In this document: one piece after another, positions 52,687-60,550 of the stretch | Layout of the letters: the number at the start of each line of letters is the position of its first letter | Position numbering within the stretch: the stretch's first letter is position 1 | Assembly (NCBI RefSeq): GCF_020297485.1 | Contig: NZ_JAIWZC010000002.1 | Location: forward strand, 186,001 to 250,000 | From: Enterocloster clostridioformis | GTDB lineage: Bacteria > Bacillota > Clostridia > Lachnospirales > Lachnospiraceae | Direction of reading: 5' to 3' | Length of the DNA: 64,000 nt | Translations under genes and position numbers: made by a program | Notes under the pieces: generated by a model | Seen by the model: the letters and a program-made list of their open reading frames with translations, nothing else | Database searches by the model: none | What the model was told of the DNA's origin: nothing

Positions 52687-52713
52687 AAAAAAGAACCCTC
52701 TTTGGAAGGATTC
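52687..52713 (-). terminator. Terminator of tRNA-Leu(AAG), 5' exon of the group II intron
   Basis: On the minus strand GAATCCT (52713-52707) pairs with AGGGTTC (52699-52693), followed by six T. The group II intron begins 10 bases past the end of the T-run at 52676. Confidence 0.8.
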
Positions 52714-52725
52714 CTTTCTCTAAAA

Positions 52726-52809
52726 TGCGGGAGATGGGACTTGAACCCACACGAGCATACACCCACAAGATCCTTAGTCTTGCCTGTCTGCCAATTCCAG
52801 CACTCCCGC
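52726..52809 (-). tRNA. tRNA-Leu, anticodon AAG
   Basis: An 84-base minus-strand cloverleaf. Acceptor stem GCGGGAG/CTCCCGC with discriminator A at 52726. The anticodon stem CAAGA/TCTTG encloses the loop CTAAGGA, giving anticodon AAG (leucine CUU). A long variable arm and GGTTCAAGTC T-loop are present, as in leucine tRNAs. CCA is not encoded. Confidence 0.93.
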
Positions 52810-52987
52810 AACACGAATGGTAGTATAGCATAGATTTTTCAACTTGGCAACCATTTTTGACAAATTTTTTTAATTTTTTTCGTAAACCAAATTCTATAAA
52901 AAATTTGAAAAACAATATTGACAAATCGCTGTTACTCATTTATAATAACCTTCGTTGCTTGAGCAGAGCAGCAGCACAAAACAAAAT

Positions 52988-53071
52988 GCAGAAGTGGCGG
53001 AATTGGCAGACGCGCACGGTTCAGGTCCGTGTGGTAGTAATACCTTGTGGGTTCGACTCCCATCTTCTGCA
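52988..53071 (+). tRNA. tRNA-Leu, anticodon CAG
   Basis: An 84-base plus-strand cloverleaf. Acceptor GCAGAAG/CTTCTGC, anticodon stem CACGG/CCGTG with loop TTCAGGT, giving anticodon CAG (leucine CUG). It has a long variable arm and GGTTCGACTC T-loop. It is divergent from the other tRNA-Leu gene; the 178 bases between hold AT-rich promoter sequence only. Confidence 0.95.
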
Positions 53072-53090
53072 GGCAGAAAGCAGGAATTTC

Positions 53091-53112
53091 CATGATGGAG
53101 ATTCCTGTTTTT
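53091..53112 (+). terminator. Terminator of tRNA-Leu(CAG)
   Basis: CAGGAAT (53091-53097) pairs with ATTCCTG (53101-53107 in the stem), with a short loop region around CCATGATGG and a run of T after it. The exact stem register may vary; the T-run starts at 53108. Confidence 0.6.
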
Positions 53113-53130
53113 CGTTTATCCCATTTCCCG

Positions 53131-53202
53131 CGGCAGACCGGCCCGGCGGCAGACAGACCGGCCCGGCGGCAGACAGACCGGCCCGGCGGCAGACAGACCG
53201 GC
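53131..53202. repeat. 20-bp GC-rich tandem repeat
   Basis: Three perfect copies of gcccggcggcagacagaccg stand at 53141-53160, 53161-53180 and 53181-53200, with a partial copy before. The repeat lies between the tRNA-Leu terminator and the end of the LacI gene and contains no gene. Slippage would change the copy number between strains. Confidence 0.88.
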
Positions 53203-53226
53203 GCCTCCAGGCCTCCCCGCCTCCGC

Positions 53227-54267
53227 CTATTCCCCATCCTGTTCAGGAACATACGGGCATGTGGTTCTGCGCACAATCAATGTAGGGTCAAGTATCACCC
53301 GTTCCGGCTTTTCCCGGGGGGTTTTCAGCTGCTTTAACATCAGACGGGCAGCGTGCTCGCTCATCTCTCTGACATGCTGGCTCACCGTTGTCAGGCCAAT
53401 GTCATAGAGGGACGAAAAAACAATATTGTCGAAACTCACCACGGAAATCCGTTCCGGAATCTTAACCCCCGACTCCCGGCAGCGCTCAACAAACCCAATG
53501 GCCATCATATCGTTGGAAACCACGATTCCCTTTGGACGGTTCTTCAAATCCGATATATAAATCTTTGCCAGTTCGCTTCCCGTGTCCAGCTTCAAATCAC
53601 CTTTGAATACATTTTGTTCCTTAAAAGGGAGCCGGTAATTCTCCAGCGCCTGTCTGTATCCCCTGAAACGCTGCTCCGACGCCGACGAGACATCCGGCCC
53701 CTTCACAAAGGCTATCTCCGGATACCCCAGCTCAATTAGGTGCATGGTCGCAATGTAACCGGCCTTAAAATTGTCCGACAGCACGGAATCCCCTTCATAG
53801 GACCCCAGGATCCTGTTTACCAGCACAACCGGAATCTCAATATTCTCTAATTCCTCTTCAATTTCCTCTGATTGGGCAGTAAGCAAAAACACACCTGAAA
53901 AATTAAACTGGATAGCCATATGAATGAACTCTTTTTCCCGTCTGATATCATATTCGCTGTTCAGGACCATCAGCATATATCCATTGTTGTGAAGAATCTT
54001 CTGAATGTAGAAGGTAAGATCCGCATAAAACGGATTACGGATGTCACTGACAATCAGCGCGATGATGCTCTGTCTGCCCTTGCTCAGACTTCTGGCTATT
54101 GTATTAGGCTGATAACCTATCTCCTCCACAAAATCCAGCACCTTTTTGCGCAGCTCCTCCCCGACTCCCGGAGAATTATTCATGGCTCTGGAAATAGTGG
54201 AACGCGATACCCCCAGCATCCGGGCCACGTCGGAAATAGTATACTTATCTTTTTTCTGGATACTCAT
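53227..54267 (-). CDS. LacI-family transcriptional regulator
   Basis: A 346-residue regulator. The N-terminal helix-turn-helix is YTISDVARMLGVSRSTISRAMN with hinge YQPNTIARSLSKGRQ. The periplasmic-binding-like sensor domain follows, with IALIVSDIRNPFYADL and VVSNDMMAIGFVERC. AAGGAAG precedes the ATG. It is the last gene before the tRNA region, on the same strand as and downstream of the branched-chain-type ABC operon but separated by a terminator. Its target is not evident; the GTTTCGTT boxes upstream of the operon do not look like a LacI palindrome. Confidence 0.9.
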   Translation of the reverse strand: MSIQKKDKYTISDVARMLGVSRSTISRAMNNSPGVGEELRKKVLDFVEEIGYQPNTIARSLSKGRQSIIALIVSDIRNPFYADLTFYIQKILHNNGYMLMVLNSEYDIRREKEFIHMAIQFNFSGVFLLTAQSEEIEEELENIEIPVVLVNRILGSYEGDSVLSDNFKAGYIATMHLIELGYPEIAFVKGPDVSSASEQRFRGYRQALENYRLPFKEQNVFKGDLKLDTGSELAKIYISDLKNRPKGIVVSNDMMAIGFVERCRESGVKIPERISVVSFDNIVFSSLYDIGLTTVSQHVREMSEHAARLMLKQLKTPREKPERVILDPTLIVRRTTCPYVPEQDGE

Positions 54268-54385
54268 TCTCTTACTTCCTTATCTGCTTTGAAATAACAT
54301 GGCTGTGATCCACCTATCCCAATAAGCGTCTTGCTATTATTATAATATAAGTAAAAATGTAATGCAATCGGTATTGCGAGAATCG

Positions 54386-54418
54386 AAAAAGGAGGAGCAG
54401 CCCCAGCTGTCCCCCCTT
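54386..54418 (-). terminator. Terminator of the Liv-type ABC operon
   Basis: On the minus strand GGGGGGACAGC pairs with GCTGCTCCTCC (10 of 11 positions, two of them G-T), followed by five T. It lies 14 bases after the stop of the binding-protein gene. Confidence 0.75.
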
Positions 54419-54431
54419 TCGCCCGTCATCC

Positions 54432-55814
54432 TTAATTGAACGGCGCCGGATAAATGGTATCGTGTTTTGCAATTTCAAACGGCCATACAGTAACAAGCGA
54501 ACCATCCTGGAACTGAGCGATTGTCAGCTTGCCGTCCATGTTGGTATTCTTATAAGGAATACCGTTAAATTCAGACTCGGAGAACTTGATGGTATCATAA
54601 GGAAGAATAATCTCCTCGCCTCCCGGGAAGGCTTCTTTAATTTCCAGAGCGCTCAGCTCATCCTTTAACGCTTCAGAGGTAATCTCCCCGCCTGCATCCG
54701 CCAGGTTCTGAAGGGCTGTCCTGAATATCCACACCACCGTGTACGCCTCAGCGGAATGCCCGTTCATATCAACACCGTACTTTGCCTTAAACGCATCCGA
54801 AACCTTGGTCCCCTTGTCTCCAGGCAGGAATTCCGTGGCTGTAAGGATTCCGTTTGCAAGACCGCCCACGGACGGCAGATAGGAGGATTCCGTATAACCG
54901 TTTGCCTTGGCTATCATAATGTTAGGTTTGTATCCCTGCTCATTCATGGTCTTTGTAAGGAGGATTGCATCCGATACATAATTGTCAACAATGAGAGCGT
55001 CCGGATTCAGGGACTTTAACTGCAGCACCTCGCTGGTCAAATCCGCCGCGCCCTGGGAGTAAAGAACCTCGCCCTTAAACTCCAGTCCGTTCTTTTCCAC
55101 AAAGTATTTTGCCCAGGTTGCTGTCTGCTGTCCCAATTCGGTGTTGTCCGCGCAGACCGCAACACTCTTCACATCAATATCATCCGCAGGATCCTTGGCT
55201 GACAAATCCAGAAGATACCGCTCCATATCACGTATAAACATCATATTGGTGGGCGCCAGGCGGAAGAAATACTCGTATCCGTGAGAAGTAAGGGAGTCCG
55301 ACGTGGCATTGGCTGTTATCATCGGCACCTGGTAGTTTTCCGCCACCTGGGACACTACCTCGGTAACGCCGCTCTGATATGCGCCCATTACCGCCATCAC
55401 CTTATCCTGTGTAATCAAACGCTCCATCTCAGTCATGCCCGTGGCATTGGCCCCCTGGGTATCACCGTATACAATCCGGATAGGACGGCCGCTTATTCCC
55501 CCTGCCGCATTGATTTCCTCCACAGCCAGGTCAATGCCGTCCTTCATGTTCTGGCCCGAATCAGCCAGCGCTCCCGTCATGGGATACAGCGCGCCAATCA
55601 GTATCGGCTCCCCGTCAGCCGCGGACTCCTTCGCCGGCTGCGCTGCGCTGTCACTGCCAGCGGCCGCGGCCTCCGAAGCCGCTCCCCCAGCCGTGCCCGC
55701 GGGCTTTGCAGCCTCCCTCTGTCCTCCTGAACCAGAACCATATCCCCCGCACCCGGACAGCATACCCGCTGCCACAGCAACGCTTAATGTCAATGCCACC
55801 AATTGTTTCCTCAT
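54432..55814 (-). CDS. Branched-chain amino acid-type ABC binding protein
   Basis: A 460-residue lipoprotein (signal and lipobox MLSGCGGYG, then a Gly/Ser/Ala-rich linker). The binding domain shows PILIGALYPMTGALADSGQ, VIQ-type loops and GAYQSGVTEVVSQVAENYQVP, the type I periplasmic fold of LivJ-like proteins. AAGGAGG precedes the ATG. It is the last gene of the operon. The family binds branched-chain amino acids but also amides, urea and aromatic or short acids. The neighbouring acyl-CoA ligase hints at a carboxylic acid. Confidence 0.88.
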   Translation of the reverse strand: MRKQLVALTLSVAVAAGMLSGCGGYGSGSGGQREAAKPAGTAGGAASEAAAAGSDSAAQPAKESAADGEPILIGALYPMTGALADSGQNMKDGIDLAVEEINAAGGISGRPIRIVYGDTQGANATGMTEMERLITQDKVMAVMGAYQSGVTEVVSQVAENYQVPMITANATSDSLTSHGYEYFFRLAPTNMMFIRDMERYLLDLSAKDPADDIDVKSVAVCADNTELGQQTATWAKYFVEKNGLEFKGEVLYSQGAADLTSEVLQLKSLNPDALIVDNYVSDAILLTKTMNEQGYKPNIMIAKANGYTESSYLPSVGGLANGILTATEFLPGDKGTKVSDAFKAKYGVDMNGHSAEAYTVVWIFRTALQNLADAGGEITSEALKDELSALEIKEAFPGGEEIILPYDTIKFSESEFNGIPYKNTNMDGKLTIAQFQDGSLVTVWPFEIAKHDTIYPAPFN

Positions 55815-55882
55815 GTATTTCTCCTCCTTTTATTTGATTAACCCATATAAGGGCCATCTTTCATTTTCATTCCGCACACGCT

Positions 55883-56602
55883 CTAAAATCCAAGATACGC
55901 CTTTTTCACCTCATCGTTGTCCAAAAGTTCTTCCGCTGTGCCAGATACGGTAATCTGGCCATTTTCAATCACATAGCCCCTGTTGGCAATCCTCAGCGCC
56001 TTCCTTACATCCTGTTCCACCAGAATAATGGTAAGCCCGGACTCCTGCGCCACCTCTTTCGCGATGGAGAATATGATGTCCACAATGTTGGGGGCCAGTC
56101 CCAGCGAGGGTTCATCCATGATAAGAAGCTTTGGGAGCCCCATCATGCCCCTGGAAAAGGCAAGCATCTGCTGTTCGCCTCCGCTTAAGGTGCCTGCCAG
56201 CTGGTTCTTTCTGTCCTTCAGTTTAGGAAACCAGTTATAAATCCGCTCAATGGTATCCTTCTTAGCCGCCTTCGCCGCCTTGCTGCTGGCTCCCATCTCC
56301 AGATTCTCATAGATTGTCATGGAAGGAAACAACTGCCTGCCCTCCGGAACCAGGATAATCCCGTGGTCAATAAAGGTTCTGCAGGCCGCACCGGTGAGAT
56401 CATGTCCATCCAAACAGATATTTCCCTGAAACGGCCTGAGCAGACCGGCGCAGGACTTGACTGCCGTGCTCTCCCCCGCTCCGTTGCTTCCCACCAGGGC
56501 TACGATTTCCCCTTTATCCGCTGTAAATTCAATATCCCAAAGCACCTGAATGTCCCCATACCGGACATTGATTTTATTTACCTTAAAATACCTGTCTGCC
56601 AT
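55883..56602 (-). CDS. livF: LivF-type ABC ATPase with altered Walker A
   Basis: A 239-residue ATPase starting at the ATG at 56602 (GGAGG upstream). Walker A reads GSNGAGESTAVKS: the lysine that binds the ATP phosphates is glutamate (E44, codon GAG at 56471-56473). The signature LSGGEQQM and Walker B LLIMDEPSLGLAP are normal. Loss of this lysine usually abolishes ATP hydrolysis. The partner LivG is intact at this site, so the importer may be dead or work with one active site. A single A-to-G change explains it. Confidence 0.9.
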   Translation of the reverse strand: MADRYFKVNKINVRYGDIQVLWDIEFTADKGEIVALVGSNGAGESTAVKSCAGLLRPFQGNICLDGHDLTGAACRTFIDHGIILVPEGRQLFPSMTIYENLEMGASSKAAKAAKKDTIERIYNWFPKLKDRKNQLAGTLSGGEQQMLAFSRGMMGLPKLLIMDEPSLGLAPNIVDIIFSIAKEVAQESGLTIILVEQDVRKALRIANRGYVIENGQITVSGTAEELLDNDEVKKAYLGF

Positions 56603-56603
56603 A

Positions 56604-57335
56604 TCAATGCTCCTCCTTACCAAGATAAATCTCGATGACATAGGGGTCATTCATTACCATCTCCGGAGTTCCCTCCGTTATTTTCTCACCGTGATGCATC
56701 ACAACCACCTTCTGGCAGAGATTGGCCACGGCTCTCATAACATGCTCAATCAGCAGTATGGTGGTTCCGTTCTCATTGATTTTGCGAATCAGCTCCACCG
56801 CCTCGTCTGTTTCCGTGGGATTCAGGCCAGCCATAACCTCATCCAGAAGCAGCATATCAGGGTCCGTGGCCAGGGCTCTGGCCAGTTCCAGGCGTTTCTT
56901 AAAGGGGGTGCCCATTTCTCCCGGCAGCCAGTCCTTCCGCTCGTACAATCCGGTAAAATGCAGGATTTCCTCCGCGTATTCCTTTGCCTCTTTCACTGAT
57001 TTATACTTTTTTCTTCCATACAAAGCGCCAGAGGCAACGTTATCCAATACAGACATGGATGCCAGAGGCTTCATGATCTGGAATGTCCTGGCAATTCCCA
57101 TGGACGTGTAGTGGTATGGCTTCATGCCGGTAATTTCTTTATTTTTATAGATAATATGACCGGCCGTAGGCGGGAACACGCCGCTGATCATATTGAATAC
57201 CGTTGTTTTTCCGGCTCCGTTGGAACCGATGAGCCCGGTAATGCCGCCCTCCTCCACAGCAAAGCTGACTCCGTCCACAGCCTTCAGTCCTTTGAAATTC
57301 TTACTCAAATCCTTTATTTCCAATATATTGCCCAC
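56604..57335 (-). CDS. livG: LivG-type ABC ATPase
   Basis: A 243-residue ATPase with GTG start at 57335 and GGAG about 10 bases ahead. Walker A GSNGAGKTTVFNMISG, signature ending LELARALATDPDMLLLDE with Walker B, and the LivG-specific C-terminal region EGTPEMVMNDPYVIEIYLG. The usual LSGGQQ signature is weak here: the segment before LELARAL reads MGTPFKKR. It drives the importer with LivF. Its stop is directly before the LivF start. Confidence 0.88.
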   Translation of the reverse strand: MGNILEIKDLSKNFKGLKAVDGVSFAVEEGGITGLIGSNGAGKTTVFNMISGVFPPTAGHIIYKNKEITGMKPYHYTSMGIARTFQIMKPLASMSVLDNVASGALYGRKKYKSVKEAKEYAEEILHFTGLYERKDWLPGEMGTPFKKRLELARALATDPDMLLLDEVMAGLNPTETDEAVELIRKINENGTTILLIEHVMRAVANLCQKVVVMHHGEKITEGTPEMVMNDPYVIEIYLGKEEH

Positions 57336-57357
57336 TTAAAACGTCTCCTCTCCCGGT

Positions 57358-58353
57358 TTACTTTTTACCGTCAAGCCTGTAAAACATCTCATCGACCTTT
57401 ACCTTGAATTTGCTGCCGTTATACCAGCCCATAATACCCCTTGGCCGGAACAGGATAACCACAATCAGAACGATGGCGTAAACCAGCAGATTGGCTCCGG
57501 GCGCTATACTGCTCAGGGTAGAGTTGAGATACTGAGCCAGCGGCGTAAGAATGATAGCTCCAATCAAGGGGCCTGTCACACTTCCGATCCCTCCGATGAC
57601 AGCCGGAAGAACGAATTCCACGGACTGCGCCTGAATCATGATATCCGGATTAATGAAACGGATATAATTTGCGTAGAACACTCCGCATACAGCAATCAGT
57701 CCGCAGCTGACAAAGGTCGCCAGCACCTTATATTTGAGTGGATTGATTCCGATTGCGTTGGCCGTGTCTTCATCTTCCCTCACCGTCTTTAAGGCATATC
57801 CAAACTTAGAACGGTCAATTGCTCGCACAATCAGATATACCGCTATTACCATAAGAAGTGACAGATAAAAATAGGGCACCTTGCTCTTGAATCTCAGCAG
57901 AGCCAGGGAATTTTCGCCAAAGGGAAGCAGAAGCCCCTGCCCCTTGCCGGCAAAATCCCAGTTGGTCATCAGATTGCGGAACGCCTCTCCAAAAGCAATG
58001 GTAACCAGCGAAAAATACGGTCCTCTTAAAACAAAACAAGGAGACAGCAGCAATGCGGTTAACACTCCCACAAACAGAAACACCAGAGGAATGCTGATCC
58101 ATGGCGACACATTCTGCTTAACCAGCAAAAGGGTTGACATATATGCGCCCAGTCCCATAAAGGAGGCATGGCCCAGGGAAATCTGGCCTGTAAGTCCGCC
58201 CAGGATACTCCAGGCCAGAGACGCGCTGGCCATGTAAAATGTCATCACACAAATCGACAGCAGGTACGGTATACGGACAAATACGGGTATCACAGCCGCG
58301 ACTAGAAGTAAAATCAATAATAAAATCTGTCTGGAACCTATTCTTTTCTTCAT
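57358..58353 (-). CDS. livM: LivM-type ABC permease
   Basis: A 331-residue membrane protein with about ten helices and family motifs SLGHASFMGLGAYMSTLL, GRGQG-like AGKGQGLLLPFG and RAIDRSKFGYALKTVREDEDTANAIGI (coupling loop). It forms the channel with LivH. It lies 6 bases after livH and 22 before livG. Confidence 0.9.
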   Translation of the reverse strand: MKKRIGSRQILLLILLLVAAVIPVFVRIPYLLSICVMTFYMASASLAWSILGGLTGQISLGHASFMGLGAYMSTLLLVKQNVSPWISIPLVFLFVGVLTALLLSPCFVLRGPYFSLVTIAFGEAFRNLMTNWDFAGKGQGLLLPFGENSLALLRFKSKVPYFYLSLLMVIAVYLIVRAIDRSKFGYALKTVREDEDTANAIGINPLKYKVLATFVSCGLIAVCGVFYANYIRFINPDIMIQAQSVEFVLPAVIGGIGSVTGPLIGAIILTPLAQYLNSTLSSIAPGANLLVYAIVLIVVILFRPRGIMGWYNGSKFKVKVDEMFYRLDGKK

Positions 58354-58359
58354 TGCTAT

Positions 58360-59223
58360 CTACCCCCGTCTTGTTTTCACTGTCTGCTTCACTACCAGAA
58401 TCAATATAAATGCCAGGAACACAATGGTATCCTTAAAGGAGGAACCCACAACCACCGCTCCCACGGTTTCCATAAGTCCCAGCACAATACCGCTGACAAA
58501 GGCTCCGATTACGCTCCCCAGTCCGCCCATGGTCACTACAATGAAGGACCTTGTCCCATATACGGCCCCAACCGTAGGAAATACATAATAGAAGGACATC
58601 AGACAGGCTCCGGTGATTCCCGCAATGGCGGCTCCCAGACCGTATGTAGTGGCATAGACCATCTTTGTCTTGATACCGCAGACCTGCGCTCCGGTACTGT
58701 TCTGGGAAGTGGCGCGAATTTGTTTTCCTATATTGGTATACTTTAAGAAAGCAAACAACAGAATAGTTACCGCCAGAAGAATCACAAAGCTCAGCACCTT
58801 TGGAAGGCTTAAGTTTATAGCTCCCAGCTGCACGATTTTCTCGGAAAACATACTCTGGGCCGTTCTGTAATCCGACTTGAAATAAAGAAGCGCTACATTC
58901 TGGAACAGAATTCCAAGACCAACCGTTAAAAACAACACATTGGTATCGTCATTTCCGTGGAGGGACCGCGTAATCAGCGTAGACTGCAGAAGCGCCCCAA
59001 ACGCAAACATTACCACCGCCACAATGGGAATTGCCACAAAGGGGTCAAGTCCGCATTGGTCAAACAGAACAAAGGATATGTACATTCCCAGCATCAGCAG
59101 CTCGCCCTGGCAAAAATTGATAATCTTCATAACTCCGAAAATCAGCGTCAGGCTCATACCTATGAGTGCATAAATTCCGCCCACCATAATCCCATTGGCA
59201 GCCGCCTGCAAAAATATATTCAT
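58360..59223 (-). CDS. livH: LivH-type ABC permease
   Basis: A 287-residue membrane protein starting at the ATG at 59223 with GGGAGG 6 bases ahead. Motifs: ANGIMVGGIYALIGMSLTLIFGVMKIINFCQGEL at the start (conserved first helices), QIRATSQNSTGAQVCGI as coupling loop, and TMGGLGSVIGAFVSGIVLG. It pairs with LivM. It is second in the operon behind an SDR gene. Confidence 0.9.
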   Translation of the reverse strand: MNIFLQAAANGIMVGGIYALIGMSLTLIFGVMKIINFCQGELLMLGMYISFVLFDQCGLDPFVAIPIVAVVMFAFGALLQSTLITRSLHGNDDTNVLFLTVGLGILFQNVALLYFKSDYRTAQSMFSEKIVQLGAINLSLPKVLSFVILLAVTILLFAFLKYTNIGKQIRATSQNSTGAQVCGIKTKMVYATTYGLGAAIAGITGACLMSFYYVFPTVGAVYGTRSFIVVTMGGLGSVIGAFVSGIVLGLMETVGAVVVGSSFKDTIVFLAFILILVVKQTVKTRRG

Positions 59224-59285
59224 GTTACTACCTCCCAACTAATTTGATAACAGCTCCGCGTTCACCGACGCGTTTCCACCTGTTT

Positions 59286-60044
59286 CTACCTCCCCAAAAA
59301 ACCTCCGTCTACCGGGATAACCGCCCCCGATATATAAGCAGAGGCATCGGAAGCCAAAAACACAGCCAGCCCCTTAAGATCCTCCGCGGTCCCCCATCTT
59401 CCCATGGGTATCCTGCGGGTGGTCTCCTCGTATTGGGCAGGATTCTTCACCTTCATGGTGTCCGTCAGTGCCGTGGCCATGTATCCCGGAGCAATGGCAT
59501 TGACATTGATTCCTTCTGCCGCCCACTCATTGGATAACGCTTTTGTCAGCTGGGCAACTCCGCCTTTGCTGGCACTGTAGGCAGGAACCAGAACACTGCC
59601 GAAAAAGGAATCCATGGACGCTATGTTGATAATCTTTCCGTAATGACGGGCCGCCATAGACTTCCCAATCCTCTGAGACATGAAGAACACGGCGTTCAGG
59701 TTAAGCTCGATTACTTCATTCCAGTCATCCGGCAGCACCTCAAAAGCAGCGCATCTGTTCAATGCTCCGGCCGCGTTAACCAGGATATCAACACGCCCGT
59801 TGTAAATCTCCATAATCCGCTCACAGACAGCTTCCCGCTGCTGCTTCTTACTTAAATCTCCTGTCACTCCATAAGCTGAAGGTCCGCTGCCTCCTATTTC
59901 CGCGGCAGCTTCCAACGCCTTCCCTGTCCTGCCGGTTATGATTACCTCTGCCCCGGAGCCGTGCAACGCCTGGGCAATTCCATATCCCAGTCCCCTGCCG
60001 CCTCCCGTGACAACCGCCCGGCGTCCTTCTAAATCAAGTATCAT
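59286..60044 (-). CDS. Short-chain dehydrogenase/reductase
   Basis: A 252-residue SDR starting at the ATG at 60044 with GGGGG ahead. Cofactor motif VVTGGGRGLGYGIA, NAAG at LVNAAGALNR, catalytic Ser in IASMDS and YSASKGG with Tyr and Lys. The closing VIPVDGGFLG is that of classical SDRs like KduD or FabG. It oxidises or reduces a hydroxyl group of an acid or sugar. It leads the ABC operon, so its substrate is probably the imported compound or its derivative. A second SDR starts at 63852. Confidence 0.88.
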   Translation of the reverse strand: MILDLEGRRAVVTGGGRGLGYGIAQALHGSGAEVIITGRTGKALEAAAEIGGSGPSAYGVTGDLSKKQQREAVCERIMEIYNGRVDILVNAAGALNRCAAFEVLPDDWNEVIELNLNAVFFMSQRIGKSMAARHYGKIINIASMDSFFGSVLVPAYSASKGGVAQLTKALSNEWAAEGINVNAIAPGYMATALTDTMKVKNPAQYEETTRRIPMGRWGTAEDLKGLAVFLASDASAYISGAVIPVDGGFLGR

Positions 60045-60095
60045 TCCTTTTCCCCCTCTCTCTTTCCCTGTATCCAAACGAATCAATCCCCTCCT

Positions 60096-60517
60096 TTTGC
60101 GTTATGTGGTTTGTGTTCACCAATCGTAATTAGCGATTCAGTTTCGTTATGTTTCGTTCTTTTTAGAAAATAGTTTCGTTATGTTGTCCCAAGCATAGCA
60201 CACGGTTTCGTTAAAATCAATAAGTTTATTTCCCTTTTTCTCTTGTTTTAATGCTTTTTTACTTTTTCAACAAATTTTCAGTACATATATTGTGTATTTT
60301 TTAAAAATTGTTTATTTTTTATCAATATTATTGTGCATATACTTTAGATTCACCTGTTTTAAAACAATCCCATTTCTTCAACAGATATACAATATGCATA
60401 ATATTTTTACTGTTTTTTATATTATATTGTCTCCATTATAAAGTACCGCCCAAAATAAATAATTTTTTCTTATTGACTATTGAATCATTTTCGTTTACTA
60501 TTAGCCTAAATAACGAA
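60096..60517. promoter_or_regulatory. Operator cluster between the ABC operon and the acyl-CoA ligase genes
   Basis: GTTTCGTT occurs on the plus strand at 60141, 60151, 60173 and 60205, that is at steps of 10, 22 and 32 bases, close to whole helical turns. Three copies extend toward TTATGTT. A related GCGTTATGT is at 60100. Nearer the ligase, TTTCGTTTA at about 60489 and an inverted TAACGAAA at about 60508 flank the presumed promoter. Direct phased TTTCGTT boxes resemble DeoR-family operators. The gene-free gap spans 60045-60550, is AT-rich and divergent. Confidence 0.6.
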
Positions 60518-60550
60518 ATCGGTTTCTCTAATACACGGGGGGTATTAATT

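Noticed and set aside
52726..53071. Two tRNA-Leu genes as attachment sites of an integrated element
   Set aside because: No duplicated tRNA end and no integrase are seen; the two genes have different anticodons and sequences.
53131..53202. 20-bp repeats as a CRISPR array or replication iterons
   Set aside because: No spacers, very GC-rich, no replication gene nearby; a simple minisatellite fits.
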